Shown: piece after piece, positions 34,128-41,961 of the stretch
How the letters are laid out: every line of letters starts with the position of its first letter
Position numbering within the stretch: position 1 is the first letter of the stretch
Assembly: GCA_964563395.1 (NCBI GenBank)
Contig: CAZLWK010000003.1
Coordinates: 137,127-201,126, forward strand
DNA length: 64,000 nucleotides
Reading direction: 5' to 3'
From: JBEVOS01 sp964563395
GTDB lineage: Bacteria; Pseudomonadota; Alphaproteobacteria; Caulobacterales; Aquidulcibacteraceae
Translations under genes and position numbers: made by a program
The notes under the pieces: generated by a model
The model's input: only the letters and a program-made list of their open reading frames with translations
Told to the model about the DNA's origin: nothing
Database searches by the model: none

Positions 34128-35301
34128 GGCCGCGCTCGTCGCGGCTTTCCTCGTGCTCGCGCTGCTCATCGGCGCGGGCGCGAGTTTCGCGCAGCAGCGC
34201 GAGCGCGCGCGCCAGGCGCCGCCCGGCTGGTCGCTGTGCAACGAAACCAGCTATGTGCTGGAGGCCGCCACGGGCCGACCCGACGGGCGCGCCATCCTGG
34301 TGCAGGGCTGGGTGCGGCTGCGGCCCGGCGAATGCCGGCTCGCGGTGGCCGGCCCGCTCGCGCGCGGCACGCACTATCTCTACGCCCGCACCTCCGCCGC
34401 CCATCGCGGCGGGCGCCGGCAATGGGGCGGCGACGCCAGCATCTGCGTCGATCCCAGCGCCAGCTTCACCATCGAAAACCCGCCCAATTGTGCGCCCATG
34501 GGTCTTGAGGAGCGCCAATTCCGCCGCGTGCAGATCAATCGCCGCGACAGCTGGAAAACGAGCTTCGCCGAGGCGCAGCCCTACACGCTGACGCGCGCGC
34601 GCGCCTTCGGCGTGCAGCGCCTGTTGACGGACGCCGGCTATGAAACGCGCGAGGGACGCTCCGGTGTCGATCCGCGCCAGGTGGCGGCGGCGATCGCGCA
34701 ATTTCGCGCCGCCGCGCGCCTTGCGCCGAACACCAGCGAGGACGGCCTGATCGACGCGCTGGAGACGGCCGCGCGGCGCCGCTCCGATCAGATCGGCCTC
34801 ACGCTCTGCAACAAGACCAATGAGCGGATGTGGACCGCCGTCGCACGTCGCCGCGGCGAGGGCTGGGAGAGCCGCGGCTGGTGGCCGCTCGGGCCCGGCG
34901 GCTGCGTACGCACGATCGACGAACCGCTCTTGCAGGACAGCTATTTCGTCAGCGCGACCTTGGAGAGCGCGGAAGGCGATCGATTCCTGGCGCAGGGCGG
35001 CGAACCCTTCTGCACGAGCCCCGCGCGCTTCGCGATCCTGGGGCGCGAGCGCTGCGAGGAGCGCTATTACAATGTCGCCTCGTTCACGCGCATCAGCGCC
35101 AATAGCCGTCCCGGTCTGACGGTTGATTTTCACGAGCGCGATTTCCTGCCCGCCGGCGAACGGCCCGCGCTCGCCGCCGTGCAGCAGCGCGATGCGGACG
35201 TGGCCGCCCCGCAAGGCGGCTATCAGCGCGGCATCGCGCCGGCCAGCGCGCCCAACCGGCCGCCCGCGCGCGCGGATGCGCCGGCGGCGCAACGCCCATG
35301 A
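34102..35301 (+). CDS. Periplasmic DUF1036 protein with two repeats
   Basis: 399 residues. The N-terminal signal segment (AALVAAFLVLALLIGAGASFAQ) directs export. Two related halves follow: SLCNETSYVLEAATGR... around residues 45-140 and LTLCNKTNERMWTAVARR... around 235-330, each with the CNxT start, a GW segment, a PGxC motif and a terminal Cys-rich stretch, as in DUF1036. A Pro/Ala-rich tail ends the protein. The role is unknown. It overlaps argB by 26 bases at the front and the HAD gene by ATGA at the back. This gene order next to argB recurs in alphaproteobacteria, to my knowledge. Confidence 0.85.
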   Translation: MARARSFNKAALVAAFLVLALLIGAGASFAQQRERARQAPPGWSLCNETSYVLEAATGRPDGRAILVQGWVRLRPGECRLAVAGPLARGTHYLYARTSAAHRGGRRQWGGDASICVDPSASFTIENPPNCAPMGLEERQFRRVQINRRDSWKTSFAEAQPYTLTRARAFGVQRLLTDAGYETREGRSGVDPRQVAAAIAQFRAAARLAPNTSEDGLIDALETAARRRSDQIGLTLCNKTNERMWTAVARRRGEGWESRGWWPLGPGGCVRTIDEPLLQDSYFVSATLESAEGDRFLAQGGEPFCTSPARFAILGRERCEERYYNVASFTRISANSRPGLTVDFHERDFLPAGERPALAAVQQRDADVAAPQGGYQRGIAPASAPNRPPARADAPAAQRP

Positions 35302-35975
35302 AGATCGCCGCGCGCCTCGGCGCCATCGACGATTGGGTGTTCGATCTCGACAACACGCTCTATCCGGTGACCGGGCCGATCTGGGACGCGCTGGGCGGGC
35401 GCATGACCGAATTCGTCGCGCGCGCGACGGGCCTTCCGCCGGACGAAGCCTATGCGCTGCAGGAGCGCTATTTGATCGAGTACGGCGCCACCATCGCCGG
35501 CATGGTGAAACATCACGGCGTCGATCCGCACGAATTTCTCGATTACGTGCATGACGTGGATGTGAGCGCGGTGGCGGCGGACGCCGAGCTCGTCGCCTTG
35601 GTGCGCGCGCTGCCCGGCCGCAAGCTCGTCTACACCAATGGCGCGCGCGCGCATGCGGATCGCATCCTCGATCGGCTCGGCGCGCACGAAGCGTTTGACG
35701 GAATCTTCGCGCTGGAATGCGCAGACCTCTATCCAAAGCCCGCGCGTGAGAGCTTTGAGCGGCTGATCGCGCGCTACGCGATCGATCCCAAGCGCGCGCT
35801 GATGGTGGAGGATACGCCGCGCAATCTCACCACCGCGCACGAACTCGGCTTCGCCACGGTGCTGCTGCACCCCGAGCCGGGCGGCGATTTCGGCGATCAC
35901 GTGCACCACGCCACCGATTGCCTGAAAGGCTTTCTGCGCGAGGCGCTGGAACGGCGCGCGGCGGCGCTCATTTGA
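35298..35975 (+). CDS. HAD-type pyrimidine 5'-nucleotidase (SDT1-like)
   Basis: 225 residues, ATG overlapping the previous stop. VFDLDNTLYP holds the HAD nucleophile DxD; KLVYTNGARAHA is motif II (Thr), K in YPKPARESF is motif III, and MVEDTPRNL is motif IV. It has the small helical cap of the SDT1/PpnN-like pyrimidine nucleotidase branch, which dephosphorylates UMP and CMP. It is cytoplasmic, the third gene of the argB unit. The intergenic DNA downstream changes abruptly to AT-rich sequence carrying the HigBA promoter. Confidence 0.9.
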   Translation: MKIAARLGAIDDWVFDLDNTLYPVTGPIWDALGGRMTEFVARATGLPPDEAYALQERYLIEYGATIAGMVKHHGVDPHEFLDYVHDVDVSAVAADAELVALVRALPGRKLVYTNGARAHADRILDRLGAHEAFDGIFALECADLYPKPARESFERLIARYAIDPKRALMVEDTPRNLTTAHELGFATVLLHPEPGGDFGDHVHHATDCLKGFLREALERRAAALI

Positions 35976-35983
35976 AGCCGCGC

Positions 35984-36012
35984 TTGACACTTTGTAATAT
36001 ATAAGTTACAAA
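35984..36012 (+). promoter_or_regulatory. Promoter and probable operator of the HigBA-type module
   Basis: TTGACA at 35984-35989 is a perfect -35, with TACAAA 17 bases further as a possible -10. Between and over them TTTGTAA (35991-35997) and TTACAAA (36006-36012) are perfect inverted arms separated by 8 bases. The arms cover the spacer and the -10, which suits autorepression by the antitoxin. The toxin GTG starts eight bases downstream. Confidence 0.7.
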
Positions 36013-36020
36013 TTCTTCCA

Positions 36021-36326
36021 GTGGCGCGCGTCCTCCGTACTGAAGGTTTTGATACGTGGCTGCGCGCCTTGCGCGACCTTCACGGCCGGGCCCGCATCGA
36101 CATGCGGATCAAGCGGCTCGCGAATGGAAATCCTGGCGATGCAAGGCCCGTGGGCCAAGGCGTCAGCGAACTTCGGATCGATGTCGGTCCCGGGTATCGT
36201 GTCTATTACGCAAGCAAGGGCCAGGAGCTGATTGTGCTCCTCGCCGGCGGCGACAAATCCACGCAAACGCGTGACATCGAAAACGCTCTGGCGCTTTGGG
36301 AAAGCTGGAAGGCTGAAAATCCATGA
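36021..36326 (+). CDS. RelE/HigB-type toxin
   Basis: 101 residues, GTG start. ELRIDVGPGYRVYYASKGQELIVLLAGGDKSTQTRDIENAL is the core of the small HigB-like addiction-module killer family (Gp49/RelE-type mRNA interferases), with conserved basic and Tyr residues (R, YRVYY, K). Such toxins cut mRNA at the ribosome. The order toxin before antitoxin is the HigBA order. The stop overlaps the antitoxin ATG (ATGA). The sequence around the promoter is notably AT-rich compared with the flanks, suggesting acquisition as a unit between the argB operon and dapD. Confidence 0.9.
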   Translation: MARVLRTEGFDTWLRALRDLHGRARIDMRIKRLANGNPGDARPVGQGVSELRIDVGPGYRVYYASKGQELIVLLAGGDKSTQTRDIENALALWESWKAENP

Positions 36327-36625
36327 GCAAGGTCCACACGCGTCCCTACGACAGCGCCGATTACATCGACACGCCAGAAGCGGCGGCCGCCTATTTGGAG
36401 GCGGCGCTAGAAGACGGCGATCCTCAAATCATCGCGGCCACACTTGGCGACATTGCCCGCTCCAAGGGCATGGCGATGATCGCCGAGCGCGCTGGCCTCG
36501 CGCGCGAAGCGCTCTACAAATCCCTCAGCGCGGACGGCAATCCACGCCTCTCCACCTTGGTGAGCGTGCTCAAGGCGATGGGCCTGCGTTTGTCCGTCAC
36601 CGTGGACGAAGACGCCGCAGCCTGA
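36323..36625 (+). CDS. HigA-type antitoxin with helix-turn-helix
   Basis: 100 residues. The N-terminal part (YDSADYIDTPEAAAAYLEAALEDGDPQI) is typical of addiction-module antidote proteins of the HigA-like group. Residues about 50-90 form a Cro-type HTH: MAMIAERAGLAREALYKSLSADGNPRLSTLVSVLKAMG. It should bind and neutralise the upstream toxin and repress their shared promoter at 35984-36012. The ATG overlaps the toxin stop. dapD begins 50 bases downstream and may receive read-through. Confidence 0.92.
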   Translation: MSKVHTRPYDSADYIDTPEAAAAYLEAALEDGDPQIIAATLGDIARSKGMAMIAERAGLAREALYKSLSADGNPRLSTLVSVLKAMGLRLSVTVDEDAAA

Positions 36626-36675
36626 GCGCCTGAGGACCGGTTTTCAGCCGCCGCGAAATCCACTAGGGCTCGCCC

Positions 36676-37503
36676 ATGACAGTCGCCCTGCAAACCGCCA
36701 TCGACGCCGCCTGGGAGGCCCGCGACGGCGTCTCCGCCGAGACCAAAGGCCCCGTCCGCGAGGCGGTGACCGAAGCGCTCGCCCTGCTCGACAGCGGGCG
36801 CGCGCGCGTGGCGAGCCGCGAGGCCGATGGCTGGCGCGTGCATCAATGGCTGAAGAAGGCCGTTCTGCTCTCCTTCCGGCTCAATCCCAATGCGCGGATC
36901 GAGGGCGCGCCGGGCGGCGGCGCGTGGTGGGATAAAGTGCCTTCAAAATTCGCCGGCATGAGCGATTCCGATTTCACTGCGGCCGGTTTTCGCGCCGTGC
37001 CGGGCGCGATCGTGCGGCGCGGCTCGCACATCGCCAAGAACGTGGTTTTGATGCCGAGCTTCGTGAACATTGGCGCCTTCGTCGACGAGGGCACGATGGT
37101 GGACACCTGGTCCACCGTCGGCTCGTGCGCGCAGATCGGCAAGCGCGTGCATATTTCCGGCGGCGTCGGCATTGGCGGCGTGCTTGAGCCGCTGCAGGCC
37201 GAGCCTGTGATCATCGAGGACGATTGCTTCATCGGCGCGCGTTCGGAGGTGGCCGAAGGCGTGATCGTGCGCGAAGGCGCAGTGATTTCGATGGGCGTGT
37301 TTTTGGGCCAATCGACCAAGATCATCGACCGCAAGACGGGCGAAGTGTTCCGCGGCGAGGTGCCGGCCTATTCCGTCGTCGTGCCAGGCACGATGCCCGA
37401 TCCGCACGGGACCGGGCCATCGCTCGCCTGCGCCGTGATCGTCAAGCGCGTGGATGCGCAGACGCGCTCCAAGACCAGCATCAACGAGCTGTTGCGCGAT
37501 TGA
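36676..37503 (+). CDS. dapD: 2,3,4,5-tetrahydropyridine-2,6-dicarboxylate N-succinyltransferase
   Basis: 275 residues. An N-terminal helical domain (TAIDAAWEARDGVS) is followed by a left-handed beta-helix of hexapeptide repeats (FVNIGAFVDEGTMVDTWSTVGSCAQIGKRVHISGGVGIGGVLEP), with the C-terminal segment VPGTMPDPHGTGPSLACAVIVKRVD. This is the alphaproteobacterial succinylase-branch enzyme of lysine/diaminopimelate synthesis, using succinyl-CoA. dapE lies 465 bases downstream, so the two pathway genes are near each other but separated by a small secreted-protein gene on the other strand. Confidence 0.96.
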   Translation: MTVALQTAIDAAWEARDGVSAETKGPVREAVTEALALLDSGRARVASREADGWRVHQWLKKAVLLSFRLNPNARIEGAPGGGAWWDKVPSKFAGMSDSDFTAAGFRAVPGAIVRRGSHIAKNVVLMPSFVNIGAFVDEGTMVDTWSTVGSCAQIGKRVHISGGVGIGGVLEPLQAEPVIIEDDCFIGARSEVAEGVIVREGAVISMGVFLGQSTKIIDRKTGEVFRGEVPAYSVVVPGTMPDPHGTGPSLACAVIVKRVDAQTRSKTSINELLRD

Positions 37504-37525
37504 CGCCGATCTTGGCGAACGCGCC

Positions 37526-37864
37526 TTAGCGGCCCGCGACCAGGGACAGCGTCATCTCGCCTTGCGGGCCGGAGACGGTCCACGTCTCGCCCACGTTGCG
37601 CTCGCCCAATTCGGGATAGCATTCGGCCGCGCCGCCTTGGGGCGTGAGGCAAAGCTGGCCGTTGTTTTCGGCCCAGGCGCCTTGCACGGCCGAACCGTCC
37701 GGCAGCGCCATGGAATAGGTGTTGTCGGCGTTGAAATGCACGCGCACCTCGGGCCCGCCGGTGACGGCGGCGACGAGCGTATTGCCGAACATGTTCTCCA
37801 TGGCGCCTGCGGCCGGCGCGATCGCGGCGGCGCCGAGCGCCAGCGCGATGAGCATCTTTTTCAT
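37526..37864 (-). CDS. Small secreted protein of unknown function
   Basis: 112 residues starting at the ATG at 37864, with a strong GGGAGGA leader; the frame is open further upstream but without such support. A signal peptide (KKMLIALALGAAAIAPAAGA) precedes a short domain: GNTLVAAVTGGPEVRVHFNADNTYSMALPDGSAVQGAWAENNGQLCLTPQGGAAECYPEL. The pattern of an alternating beta-rich core with two Cys suggests a periplasmic lipocalin-like or META-like fold, but no family is recognised. It runs convergently with dapD, 22 bases from its stop. Confidence 0.75.
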   Translation of the reverse strand: MKKMLIALALGAAAIAPAAGAMENMFGNTLVAAVTGGPEVRVHFNADNTYSMALPDGSAVQGAWAENNGQLCLTPQGGAAECYPELGERNVGETWTVSGPQGEMTLSLVAGR

Positions 37865-37967
37865 GAAGTCCTCCCGAAAGATCGATCCGTGCGCGGATAC
37901 GCGAGCACTTAGCCCCACGCAAGCGGCGGCTTTGCGGCGGCGATGAAGCCTTCTAAGAAAAGTCACG

Positions 37968-39107
37968 ATGATGGATCCGATCCCGCTCGCCCAAGATTTG
38001 ATGCGCCGCAGAAGCGTCACGCCCGCCGATGACGGGGCGCTGGACGTGCTGTCCGCCGCGCTCGAGGGGCTCGGCTTTCACACCCGCCGCATGAAATTCG
38101 GCGAGGTCGACAATCTCTATGCCAAGCGCGGCGGCGAGGGCCGCACTTTCTGCTTCGCCGGGCACACCGATGTCGTGCCGATCGGCGATGGCTCCGCCTG
38201 GACGCGCGATCCCTTCGGCGCGACGCTCGCCGATGGCTGGCTGATCGGGCGCGGCGCGGCCGACATGAAGGCCGCGATCGCGGCGATGGTCGCGGGCGTC
38301 GATGGCTTTCTCGGCGCGCAAGACCAGAAGCCCGGCGCGATCAGCTTTCTCATCACCGGCGATGAAGAGGGCCCGGGCGTGAACGGCACGCCGGCCATGC
38401 TGCGCGCGCTCGCGGCGGAAGGCGAACGCATCGATCATTGCCTCGTGGGCGAGCCAACCAGCGTCGATCAGGTCGGCGACATCATCAAGAACGGCCGGCG
38501 CGGCTCGCTCAACGCGATCCTCACCGCCGAAGGGCGGCAAGGGCACGTGGCGTATCCCGATCTCGCCGCCAATCCCATCACCGCCTTGATCGCGCTGTTG
38601 GCCGCGCTGCGTGCGCGGCGTCTCGACGACGGCGCGGAAGGATTCGATCCGTCGAACCTTGAAGTCACGACCGTCGATGTCGGCAATCCCACGCACAATG
38701 TGATCCCGGCGCGCGCGGCCGCGCGGCTCAATATCCGCTTCAACACGCGCCATTCCGGCGATGATCTGAAAGCGTGGATCGAGCGCGAAGCGGAGGCTTT
38801 CAGCACGGCGCATGGCGTGCGCATCGAAGCCGCGGTGACGATCACCGGCCGCCCTTTCCTGACGCCGGCGGGCGCCTTCACCGATCTGGTGCGGGGCGCG
38901 GTGCGCGACACCGCCGGCACGGCGGCGCAGCTGTCCACCTCGGGCGGCACTTCCGATGCGCGCTTCATCAAGGATGTATGCCCGGTGGTCGAACTCGGGC
39001 TGCAGAACGCCACCGCGCACATGGTAGATGAGCGCGTGCGCGTGGACGATGTGCGCACGCTGGCGCGCTGCTATGAGGCGATTCTCGTGCGCTATTTCGC
39101 GGCATGA
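37968..39107 (+). CDS. dapE: Succinyl-diaminopimelate desuccinylase
   Basis: 379 residues; ATG at 37968 or the adjacent one at 37971. M20 metallopeptidase-type motifs: FAGHTDVVPIGD (metal His and bridging-type Asp), GRGAADMKAAIAAM (bridging Asp), ITGDEEGPGVNGT (catalytic Glu-Glu), and the dimerisation domain with RRGSLNAIL. The C-terminal STSGGTSDARFIKD and ELGLQNATAHMVDE carry the last metal ligands. It hydrolyses N-succinyl-LL-diaminopimelate. The stop overlaps the VOC gene (ATGA). Confidence 0.96.
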   Translation: MMDPIPLAQDLMRRRSVTPADDGALDVLSAALEGLGFHTRRMKFGEVDNLYAKRGGEGRTFCFAGHTDVVPIGDGSAWTRDPFGATLADGWLIGRGAADMKAAIAAMVAGVDGFLGAQDQKPGAISFLITGDEEGPGVNGTPAMLRALAAEGERIDHCLVGEPTSVDQVGDIIKNGRRGSLNAILTAEGRQGHVAYPDLAANPITALIALLAALRARRLDDGAEGFDPSNLEVTTVDVGNPTHNVIPARAAARLNIRFNTRHSGDDLKAWIEREAEAFSTAHGVRIEAAVTITGRPFLTPAGAFTDLVRGAVRDTAGTAAQLSTSGGTSDARFIKDVCPVVELGLQNATAHMVDERVRVDDVRTLARCYEAILVRYFAA

Positions 39108-39505
39108 GTCTTTCGCTCGCGCGCATCGCGCTTCTGGTGCGCGATTATGACGAGGCCATCGCCTATTTCACGCAAATTCTAGGGTTTCGCCTCGTGGAGG
39201 ACACGCCGCTGACCGCGACGAAGCGATGGGTGGTCGTCTCGCCCAATCGGGCCGATGCGCCCGCGCTGCTGCTCGCGCGCGCCGCCGATGACGCGCAGGC
39301 CGCGCGGATCGGCGATCAGGCCGGAGGACGAGTCTTCCTGTTCTTGCACACGGACGATTTCGACCGCGATCATGCGCTCTTCGAGGCGCGCGGCGTGCGT
39401 TTCATCGAAGCGCCGCGCGAAGAGCCCTATGGCAAGGTGGCCGTGTTCGAGGATTTATACGGCAATCGCTGGGATTTGATCGAGCCGCGCGCGATCGCTC
39501 AATAA
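39104..39505 (+). CDS. VOC-superfamily (glyoxalase-like) protein
   Basis: 133 residues, coupled to dapE by ATGA. SLARIALLVRDYDEAIAYFTQILGFRLVED is the usual VOC opening and VAVFEDLYGNRWDLIEP the closing metal-ligand (Glu) segment. One complete pair of beta-alpha-beta-beta-beta units is present, so it probably dimerises. Substrate unknown; many such proteins are dioxygenases, isomerases or resistance proteins. Its stop overlaps the convergent truA by seven bases. Confidence 0.88.
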   Translation: MSLSLARIALLVRDYDEAIAYFTQILGFRLVEDTPLTATKRWVVVSPNRADAPALLLARAADDAQAARIGDQAGGRVFLFLHTDDFDRDHALFEARGVRFIEAPREEPYGKVAVFEDLYGNRWDLIEPRAIAQ

Positions 39506-40236
39506 TCCACGCGCATCAGATAAAGCCCGTCCGGCGGCGCGACGGGGCCGCAAGCGGCGCGATCGCGCGCCGCGAGCGCGGCGGCGACATCGTCAGCGCT
39601 CATCTTGCCCTCCCCCGCCTCGATCAGCGTGCCGACGATGGAGCGCACCTGCCGATGCAGGAAGGAGCGCGCCTCGCACCAGATGTGAATCTCCTCGCCC
39701 ACGCGCAGCACATCGCAGCGATCCAGCGTGCGCACGGGGCTCTTGGCCTGGCATTGCGCGTCGCGAAAGGTGGTGAAATCGTGCCGGCCGACGAGACGTT
39801 GCGCGGCGCGATGCATCGCATCGACATCGAGGCGGCGCGGCGTGCGCATGGCGCGTTGGCGCTCCAGCGCGAGCGGCGCGCGCCGATCGAGAATGCGATA
39901 AAGATAGACGCGGCGCACCGCATCGAAGCGCGCGTGAAACTCCGGCGCGGCGACGGCGGCTGCGAGCACCGAAATCGGATGCGGCCGCACCAGCGCGTTG
40001 AGCGCATCGGCGAGGCGCTGCGGCGCCAAGGCTTTCGCGACATCGACATGCGCGACCTGACCGCGCGCATGCACGCCCGCATCCGTGCGCCCCGCGCCGA
40101 CAATATCGACGCGCTCGCCGCTCAGCGCGAAAACGGCGTCCTCCAGAACGCCCTGCACGCTCGGCTGCGCCGGCAGCTTTTGCCAGCCGCGAAACGCCGA
40201 GCCGTCATATTCAAGGATCAGCCGAAAGCGCGTCAC
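39499..40236 (-). CDS. truA: tRNA pseudouridine(38-40) synthase
   Basis: 245 residues from the GTG at 40236, which overlaps the stop of the upstream lipoprotein gene (GTGA); an ATG at 40263 would add nine residues. The start is RFRLILEYDGSAFRGWQKLP, the catalytic Asp is in GAGRTDAGVHARGQVAHVD, and FLHRQVRSIVGTLIEAGEGKM is the conserved C-terminal motif. It isomerises uridines 38-40 in the anticodon arm of many tRNAs. Gene order with fmt and def on the same strand is a familiar alphaproteobacterial arrangement. Confidence 0.95.
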   Translation of the reverse strand: MTRFRLILEYDGSAFRGWQKLPAQPSVQGVLEDAVFALSGERVDIVGAGRTDAGVHARGQVAHVDVAKALAPQRLADALNALVRPHPISVLAAAVAAPEFHARFDAVRRVYLYRILDRRAPLALERQRAMRTPRRLDVDAMHRAAQRLVGRHDFTTFRDAQCQAKSPVRTLDRCDVLRVGEEIHIWCEARSFLHRQVRSIVGTLIEAGEGKMSADDVAAALAARDRAACGPVAPPDGLYLMRVDY

Positions 40237-40769
40237 GCGCTGCGATAATTGAGCGCCGGGCATGCGCGCGCGCTGGCTTCACCGGGCGCGCCGCCCGTGA
40301 CCGGCAAAAGCACCATGCGCGTATCGCCCGGAATCTCCGGCTCCCACATCACAAGATGCGTCGGCGCGCCTTCGGGACAGAAACGGCCTTCGGCGCTGAC
40401 CACCCGATAGAGCAGCGCGCGCGCCACATCGACGCTCAAGGCCATGCGCGAACGCAGCGTGCTTTGATCGAGCGTCATGGAGGGATCGAGCGCGCCGATA
40501 AGCTCGGCGGTGGCGGCGAGGCCTTGCGCGCCCGAAAGCGTCAGCGTTTCGACCGAAGCGCCGCCTTCGCCGAGACTGGTGGAGACGGTGACGACGATGG
40601 GGCCCGCGGCGCGGGCGGAATCGTCCGCCGGCTCGAAGCGGCGCCCGGGCGAGGAATCCGGCGCGGGCGCGGCGAGTTCGGGGCCGGCCGCAGGGGCCGC
40701 GCCGTTAGGCGCCGCGCCTTCGCAGGCCGCGAGCAGCGTGAGCGCCGCACAGATCACCCAAAGCCGCAT
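40233..40769 (-). CDS. Putative lipoprotein
   Basis: 178 residues from the ATG at 40769, with AAGGGAG upstream. The signal segment LWVICAALTLLAAC ends in a lipobox (L-A-A-C), followed by a Pro/Ala-rich linker (GAAPNGAAPAAGPELAAPAP) and a compact domain with several Cys-poor beta segments (PIVVTVSTSLGEGGASVETLTLSGAQGL, LLYRVVSAEGRFCPEGAPTHLVMWEPE). Family not recognised. It lies between fmt and truA in the same direction and is coupled to truA by GTGA, so it is transcribed with translation-related genes although its function need not be related. Confidence 0.78.
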   Translation of the reverse strand: MRLWVICAALTLLAACEGAAPNGAAPAAGPELAAPAPDSSPGRRFEPADDSARAAGPIVVTVSTSLGEGGASVETLTLSGAQGLAATAELIGALDPSMTLDQSTLRSRMALSVDVARALLYRVVSAEGRFCPEGAPTHLVMWEPEIPGDTRMVLLPVTGGAPGEASARACPALNYRSA

Positions 40770-40826
40770 ATGCGAGGCTCCCTTCCGCCGCTTCATAAGG
40801 GTCTTGGCCAAGCGCATCAACGCGTC

Positions 40827-41741
40827 TCAACCAAGACGTGTTCCCGCCGGCAGCGGCGCCCCGCGCAAATAATCGCCCGCCTCCATCGCCGCGCGGCCGG
40901 CGCGCTGCACGCTCATCAGCCGCACCGCGCCCTCGCCGCACGCGATCAGCAATTTGTCGTCCAGCGCCTCGCCCGGCGCGCCGGCGCCCCGGCCGAGGCG
41001 GGACATCAGCGCTTTCACACGCACGCCGTCGCGCTCGAACCAGGCGCCGGGAAAGGGCGCAAGGCCCCTGATCCTGCAATCGACCTCGCGCGCGGGCCGC
41101 GTCCAATCGATCCGTGTTTCCGATGGGCTGAGCTTGGCGGCGTAAGTGATCCCCTCGGCGGACTGCGGATTCGCGCGCGCATCGCCGGCTTCGATCCGCG
41201 CCAACGTCTCCACCATCAAGGGCGCGCCGAGGGCGGCGAGACGGTCGTGCAGGCTGCCTGCTGTATCGTCAGCCTCGATCGGTGTCTCCGCGCTGGCGTA
41301 AATCGGGCCGGTGTCGAGCCCTTCCTCCATGTGCATCACTTGCACGCCGGTGACACGGTCGCCGGCCATGATCGCGCGTTGGATCGGCGCCGCGCCCCGC
41401 CAGCGCGGCAAGAGCGAGGCGTGCAGATTGAGGCAGCCCAGGCGCGGCGCATCGAGCACCGGCTTGGGAAGGATGAGGCCGTAGGCGACGACGATCGCGC
41501 AATCGAGGCCGAGCGCGGCGAATTCGGCTTGCACGTCGGCGCGCTTCAGGCTGCGCGGCGTGCGCACCGGAAGGCCGTGCGCTTCGGCGAAGGCGTGCAC
41601 CGGCGTCTCGCGCAGCGCCTGGCCACGGCCGGAGGGACGCGGCGGCTGCGAATAGACGCACGCAATCTCATGGCCCGCCGCGATCAGGGCGGCGAGCGTC
41701 GGCACGGAGAAATCAGGCGAGCCGAGAAAGGCGAGGCGCAT
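40827..41741 (-). CDS. fmt: Methionyl-tRNA formyltransferase
   Basis: 304 residues from the ATG at 41741 (MRLAFLGSPDFSVPTL); the frame opens ten codons earlier without support. Characteristic residues: CLNLHASLLPRWRGAAPIQRAIMAGD (catalytic Asn/His region) and MHMEEGLDTGPI (catalytic Asp). The C-terminal OB-like domain ends with PLPAGTRLG. It formylates initiator Met-tRNA; def, coding for the deformylase acting after translation starts, is about 1 kb upstream on the same strand, separated by the CADD-family gene and two palindromic repeats. Confidence 0.95.
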   Translation of the reverse strand: MRLAFLGSPDFSVPTLAALIAAGHEIACVYSQPPRPSGRGQALRETPVHAFAEAHGLPVRTPRSLKRADVQAEFAALGLDCAIVVAYGLILPKPVLDAPRLGCLNLHASLLPRWRGAAPIQRAIMAGDRVTGVQVMHMEEGLDTGPIYASAETPIEADDTAGSLHDRLAALGAPLMVETLARIEAGDARANPQSAEGITYAAKLSPSETRIDWTRPAREVDCRIRGLAPFPGAWFERDGVRVKALMSRLGRGAGAPGEALDDKLLIACGEGAVRLMSVQRAGRAAMEAGDYLRGAPLPAGTRLG

Positions 41742-41800
41742 GGCTTGAATTAGAGCATTCGCGTCAATCACGCGAACACGGCGTCGACATGTGCGCCGCC

Positions 41801-41821
41801 CCTCCCCTTCGCGGGGAGAGG
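41801..41821. repeat. Short G/C-rich palindrome
   Basis: CTCCCC, TTCGC and GGGGAG form a hairpin (41802-41818) flanked by further C and G. It lies in the fmt/CADD gap and resembles the repeat cores at 25230 and 32381. Confidence 0.55.
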
Positions 41822-41924
41822 ATCAAGGAGGGCGCCGCACGACAAAGCAGAACGGAGCGCCGCTTCATTCGCAGACAAAGCCTCGCGCAAGCTGTCCGAG
41901 GGCGGTTCATCACCCCACCCCCTG

Positions 41925-41950
41925 CCCCCTCCCCTCACAAGGGGAGGGGG
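41925..41950. repeat. Perfect 10-bp stem palindromic repeat
   Basis: CCCCCTCCCC, TCACAA and GGGGAGGGGG form a perfect stem-loop, 11 bases past the end of the CADD-family gene. It may act as its terminator-like structure, though no T-run follows. Same family as the repeats near 25201, 32361 and 41801. The 100 bases between the two palindromes hold no supported gene. Confidence 0.6.
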
Positions 41951-41961
41951 TCGCGCTGCGC

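Noticed and set aside
34117..35736. 539-codon minus-strand frame opposite the DUF1036 and HAD genes
   Set aside because: Antisense shadow; the plus-strand genes are coupled and have clear families.
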